Source of the DNA: H111-94 sp034436045
GTDB lineage: Bacteria; Chloroflexota; Ktedonobacteria; Ktedonobacterales; Ktedonobacteraceae
DNA length: 8,151 bases
NCBI GenBank assembly: GCA_034436045.1
Contig: DAOTVZ010000333.1
Span: 1-8,151, forward strand
Reading direction: 5' to 3'
The notes beneath the pieces were generated by a model. The model did not search any database and was not told the origin of the DNA. It worked only from the letters and a program-made list of their open reading frames with translations. Below are positions 5,528 through 8,151 of this stretch, in pieces. How positions within the stretch are numbered: position 1 is the stretch's first letter; each line of letters starts with the position of its first letter. The position numbers and the translations under genes are program-made.

Positions 5528-5911
5528 TCACGCTTCCGCAGGTTCCAGGCCGAGGTATTCGGCGGCATCTTCGGGGTTGGCGAAGAGCAGCACTTTGTCG
5601 TCGAGGCGCACCTGCCGTCCGTAGTGTGTTGAGGTTTCGATCTCGAAATCGTACACACTGTATTCACCAGGCTCATAGCCCAGCGCCGTTCCAATCTCGT
5701 CCATGTCGAATTCAAGCATCTTCTCCGCATCTATACGGATAATGGCCGGGTAGCGCGTGATCTTCACGCCGGGCTTCTTGCTCATCACCTCGGCAATCAC
5801 ATTTCCCTCGACGCTTGCGCTCAACGTGACGCCACAGAGGTTAGATGGCTCGCGTGTGAACGTCATTTCATACGCTGCATGGGTGCCTGCGTTGCTGGTG
5901 TTCTGGCTCAT
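5528..5911 (-). CDS. prmD: Monooxygenase coupling (effector) protein
   Basis: This 127-residue, cofactor-free regulatory protein belongs to the MmoB/DmpM/PrmD family. Such proteins bind the hydroxylase and control oxygen activation and substrate access at the diiron site. Recognisable elements are a polar flexible N-terminus (1-18), the core CGVTLSASVEGNVIAEVMS at 26-44, then VKITRYPAIIRIDAEKMLEF (49-68), where this family has its characteristic 'P..iri' strand, and an acidic LGYEPGEYSVYDFE segment (77-90). The C-terminal part (about 91-127) is longer than in phenol hydroxylase DmpM. Its ATG overlaps the prmC stop (ATGA), and AAGGAGGT sits 6 bases upstream, so it should be efficiently and coordinately translated with the beta subunit. 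The position after the beta subunit matches prm/mim order. Confidence 0.92.
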   Translation of the reverse strand: MSQNTSNAGTHAAYEMTFTREPSNLCGVTLSASVEGNVIAEVMSKKPGVKITRYPAIIRIDAEKMLEFDMDEIGTALGYEPGEYSVYDFEIETSTHYGRQVRLDDKVLLFANPEDAAEYLGLEPAEA

Positions 5912-7005
5912 AGTTGTACCTCCTTGGGCAACTCCACTCCGAGTCTTGACAGATTGGTCGTAAAGCGTTCCTTGGCGCGTTCGTATGCATCTTCAAAGCG
6001 CAGCGTTTTGACACGTACCTGCGACCAGATCGGCTGAAGCTGGCGGGCGGCGGCGACGCTATAGGGGGTCCAGTGCGACAACCACTCGCTCATGAGGCGT
6101 TTGTTCTCTGCCCCATGCACCTCGTCGTCGGCGAGCATCTTGTACAACTCCATCGTATAAGCCAGATTTCGCTCGTAATCGTGTTCCGCGATACCATACA
6201 GCACAGGGGTCACAAAATCGCCGTGCGGTGCGGCAAACTGCAAGATGAACTGGCTGCGGAACAGCTCGCCGCAAAGTGGTTCATAGATGAGGTTGGTGGC
6301 GAAGACCTGCTCGGCCCAATCAGGCGTAGCGGTCAGGCGTTCCACATTTTCGCGTACCCCGAACCAGCAAGGATCGTTCTTCCAGACCTGTTTGTGTGCG
6401 CTGCCATCAAAACCGGCGATACGATCACTCAGTTCCAGGTTGTACAGCACCAGGTCTTGCGCCTCCCGCAGCTTGTCCATGGCATTGACGCTGATGGCAT
6501 TGTTAATCATATTCGTCGTACCATCGCGCTGCGCTGGCACAAACACATGCATGCCCAGACCGAACTCGGCATGCATGAAGGCACTGCCATGCGTTTCGAG
6601 GCACTTGATCCATCCCTTGTCCCAGTTGGCATACACATTCTGCTCGCGCGCAATCGTCAGCGCCTGCTGAATCTGGCGCTCCGTGTTGGCCTCACGAATG
6701 TAGATAGTGCGATGCCACTGTTCATTAGGGTCGCGGAAGGCGTGCCAATTGGACGACTTCATTTTTGTCCAGCGCGGGTCGTAGCCTGCTGTACCATCGG
6801 CAAAGGCATACAACCAGCCTTGCAAGAGGTAGCGATCAGGATCAGGCTGCACATCGACAGTAACGTCCTCATAAACACTCGCTCGCCGTCCTTTCGGCTC
6901 GAAATAGTTGAATGAGCGACTGTCTGAACCGGCAAAGGTGGCAGCCCCTGCGACAGCGTTCGTGATGTGAATCGCTGGCCCGTTGTCAATCGTTGTTTCT
7001 GGCAT
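5908..7005 (-). CDS. prmC: Propane-type monooxygenase hydroxylase, beta (small) subunit
   Basis: This 365-residue beta subunit of the soluble diiron hydroxylase pairs with the alpha subunit (not in the window) as an alpha2beta2 enzyme. It is mostly helical and ferritin-like without its own metal site. Recognisable stretches are NYFEPKGRRASVYEDVTVD (33-51), PDRYLLQGW (56-64), the tryptophan-rich WHAFRDPNEQWHRT (87-100), HAEFGLGMHVF (145-155), DPCWFGVRENVERL (211-224) and HDYERN (275-280). The family also includes MmoB-dependent methane, toluene and alkene monooxygenase beta subunits; the neighbouring gene set points to the propane/phenol branch. The frame stays open for 21 codons upstream to a GTG at 7068, but the ATG at 7005 has the GGAAGGAAAG site and begins the usual N-terminus, so I chose it. 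The stop overlaps prmD by 4 bp. Confidence 0.94.
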   Translation of the reverse strand: MPETTIDNGPAIHITNAVAGAATFAGSDSRSFNYFEPKGRRASVYEDVTVDVQPDPDRYLLQGWLYAFADGTAGYDPRWTKMKSSNWHAFRDPNEQWHRTIYIREANTERQIQQALTIAREQNVYANWDKGWIKCLETHGSAFMHAEFGLGMHVFVPAQRDGTTNMINNAISVNAMDKLREAQDLVLYNLELSDRIAGFDGSAHKQVWKNDPCWFGVRENVERLTATPDWAEQVFATNLIYEPLCGELFRSQFILQFAAPHGDFVTPVLYGIAEHDYERNLAYTMELYKMLADDEVHGAENKRLMSEWLSHWTPYSVAAARQLQPIWSQVRVKTLRFEDAYERAKERFTTNLSRLGVELPKEVQL

Positions 7006-7013
7006 AATCGGGT

Positions 7014-7023
7014 CTTTCCTTCC
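7014..7023 (-). promoter_or_regulatory. Ribosome binding site of prmC
   Basis: GGAAGGAAAG on the minus strand, 8 bases before the ATG at 7005, marks the true start and argues against the upstream GTG. Confidence 0.75.
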
Positions 7024-7027
7024 TTTC

Positions 7028-7050
7028 GTAGGGACGTGATGCATGCCTCG
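7028..7050. repeat. Probable decayed copy of the palindromic repeat
   Basis: In the 102-bp prmB-prmC gap, gtagggacgtgatgcat (7028-7044) matches the left flank and first arm of the repeat at 463-479 at 15 of 17 positions. The second arm is degraded (gcctcg) and can no longer pair well. The match could be chance, but it keeps the order GTAGGG-CGTGAT-CAT. Nothing else is evident in this gap apart from the prmC ribosome binding site. Confidence 0.5.
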
Positions 7051-7107
7051 TTGTAGATCATGCAGCACACCATATGAACAGATTGATGGCGTAAAGCAAG
7101 TGATAGA

Positions 7108-8151
7108 TCATTCTTCCAGGGTGCCGGTGGGCGTAAATTTATCGTAGAAGATGCGGTCTTCGCTGATACCTTTACTCACCAGCACGGGGATGGCAGCGTC
7201 GATCATCGCGGGCGGCCCGCAGAGGTACGCCTGCGTGTGTACCTGTCCCTCTTCCAGGTGACGATCAAGCACTTCCGTGATGAGGCCCGTCTCACCATCC
7301 CACGCATCGGCCTCGGTCGCCATCGAGAGCGCGGGGATAAAGCGAAAGCCGGGCAGGCGTTGTTGCAGGGAGTGGAGCTGGTCAAGATAGAACAGGTCCT
7401 GGCGTGTTCTGGCTCCATAGAAGTAGGTGGCCTTGCGTTGAATGCCGCGCTCGGCCATGTCGTTGAGCAACGACCAGAGCGGGGCCATGCCAGAACCACC
7501 TCCCACACAGATGATATCGGAGTTGTCCTTCTCGCGCAGCATAAAGACGCCGTAGGGGCCTTTCACCTCTAACTCCTGACCCGGCTTGAAGCTCCCATCA
7601 AGCAAACCTGAGAACAAGCCGCCGGGGAAGACTTTGATAATAAATTCCAGGCCCTCCGTGTAGCGCGGCGTATTTGCCATCGAATAGGCGCGATACTCTT
7701 GTGTGCCGGGAATACGAATTGAGGCATACTGACCGGCGTTAAAGCGCATCCTGCGCCCCGGCTCTTTAAACTTGAGAACGAGACGGCGAATATCATGCGT
7801 CAATGGTTCGATGGCGGTAATGATGGTTTGGTAGGACTCAATCGGGATGCCTAGCCGCAGGATGTCCTCATCGTAGTTAATGAGTTCTACTTCCAGGTCG
7901 CTATAGGCATGGCTACGGCACAACAGGACATAGCCCTCGTCACTCTCGAACTCAGGCAGCGCGAAGGTGGAGTATTTCTTCATCTCCAGGTCGCCGTCCA
8001 GCAGAAACGACTTGCAGGCTCCGCACTGTCCCTCTCGACATCCATGCGTCAACGACACCCCCTGACGAAAGGCCGCGTTGAGAATTGTCTCGTCTTCGTT
8101 GACCTCAATCTCAATATCGACCGGTTGAAAACGAACTTTGTGAGTAGCCAT
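7108..8151 (-). CDS. prmB: Propane-type monooxygenase NAD(P)H reductase (2Fe-2S, FAD)
   Basis: This 347-residue electron-transfer component takes hydride from NAD(P)H onto FAD and passes single electrons through a [2Fe-2S] centre to the diiron hydroxylase. Residues 1-90 are a plant-type ferredoxin domain with ligands C38, C43, C46 and C78 (GCREGQCGACKSFLLDGD, then LLCRSHA). Residues about 105-205 are the FAD-binding barrel, with R154, Y156 and S157 in the RxYS motif. Residues about 210-347 bind NAD(P), with VGGGSGMAP at 216-224 and CGPPAMID at 311-318. Length and domain order match MimB/PrmB, MmoC and phenol hydroxylase reductases. The ATG codon occupies the last three bases of the window, so its ribosome binding site and the expected alpha-subunit gene before it are not visible. 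It precedes prmC by 102 bp, unusually loose for two subunits of one enzyme. Confidence 0.95.
   Translation of the reverse strand: MATHKVRFQPVDIEIEVNEDETILNAAFRQGVSLTHGCREGQCGACKSFLLDGDLEMKKYSTFALPEFESDEGYVLLCRSHAYSDLEVELINYDEDILRLGIPIESYQTIITAIEPLTHDIRRLVLKFKEPGRRMRFNAGQYASIRIPGTQEYRAYSMANTPRYTEGLEFIIKVFPGGLFSGLLDGSFKPGQELEVKGPYGVFMLREKDNSDIICVGGGSGMAPLWSLLNDMAERGIQRKATYFYGARTRQDLFYLDQLHSLQQRLPGFRFIPALSMATEADAWDGETGLITEVLDRHLEEGQVHTQAYLCGPPAMIDAAIPVLVSKGISEDRIFYDKFTPTGTLEE

Noticed and set aside
6073..6915. A 280-codon plus-strand open frame opposite prmC
   Set aside because: It is a shadow of the hydroxylase beta subunit and shows no recognisable domain.
7006..7068. An upstream GTG start that would lengthen prmC by 21 residues
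   Set aside because: It lacks a ribosome binding site and runs through the decayed repeat. The ATG at 7005 has a good site and the expected N-terminus.

Overview
This window holds most of a soluble diiron monooxygenase operon of the propane/phenol type (prm/mim; group-5 bacterial multicomponent monooxygenases), all on the minus strand. In transcription order, from the right edge leftwards, it reads: reductase (prmB), hydroxylase beta subunit (prmC), coupling protein (prmD), metal-dependent amidohydrolase, DUF59/MIP18-type metal-sulfur assembly protein with an extra C-terminal domain, zinc alcohol dehydrogenase, and a divergent GroEL. The right edge falls exactly on the prmB start codon. The hydroxylase alpha subunit (prmA), the operon promoter and any regulator are therefore expected just outside the window; this is inferred from the known A-B-C-D order.

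The genes make sense as one pathway with its own maturation set. PrmB passes electrons from NAD(P)H through FAD and a plant-type [2Fe-2S] centre to the PrmA/PrmC hydroxylase, and PrmD tunes the catalytic cycle. The product, 2-propanol if propane is the substrate, would be oxidised to acetone by the zinc alcohol dehydrogenase. The GroEL-like protein corresponds in position to MimG of actinobacterial clusters, which is known to be needed to fold the hydroxylase. The DUF59 protein plausibly helps load metal. The amidohydrolase is a conserved cluster member whose job I cannot name. The true substrate (propane, phenol, acetone, a ketone or an ether) cannot be read from these genes.

Some junctions are tight: prmC/prmD overlap by 4 bp, and DUF59/ADH overlap by 23 bp. 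Three gaps are larger: prmB-prmC (102 bp), prmD-amidohydrolase (120 bp) and amidohydrolase-DUF59 (156 bp). The two gaps around the amidohydrolase hold strong inverted repeats. In two of these pairs the arm mismatches become G-U pairs only in the minus-strand RNA, which suggests the structures work in the operon transcript.

Left of groEL is a 326-bp non-coding stretch with three copies of a 20-bp palindromic repeat, two of them inside a roughly 75-bp unit repeated at a 96-bp period. A decayed partial copy seems to lie in the prmB-prmC gap. Beyond it, running off the left edge, is the first 122 codons of a monofunctional heme catalase, also on the minus strand.

Moderate GC content, dense palindromic intergenic repeats, strong Shine-Dalgarno sequences and protein features unlike the actinobacterial versions suggest a bacterium outside the classic Actinobacteria hosts. 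Chloroflexota (Ktedonobacteria-like) is my best guess, but this is an inference at low to moderate confidence.
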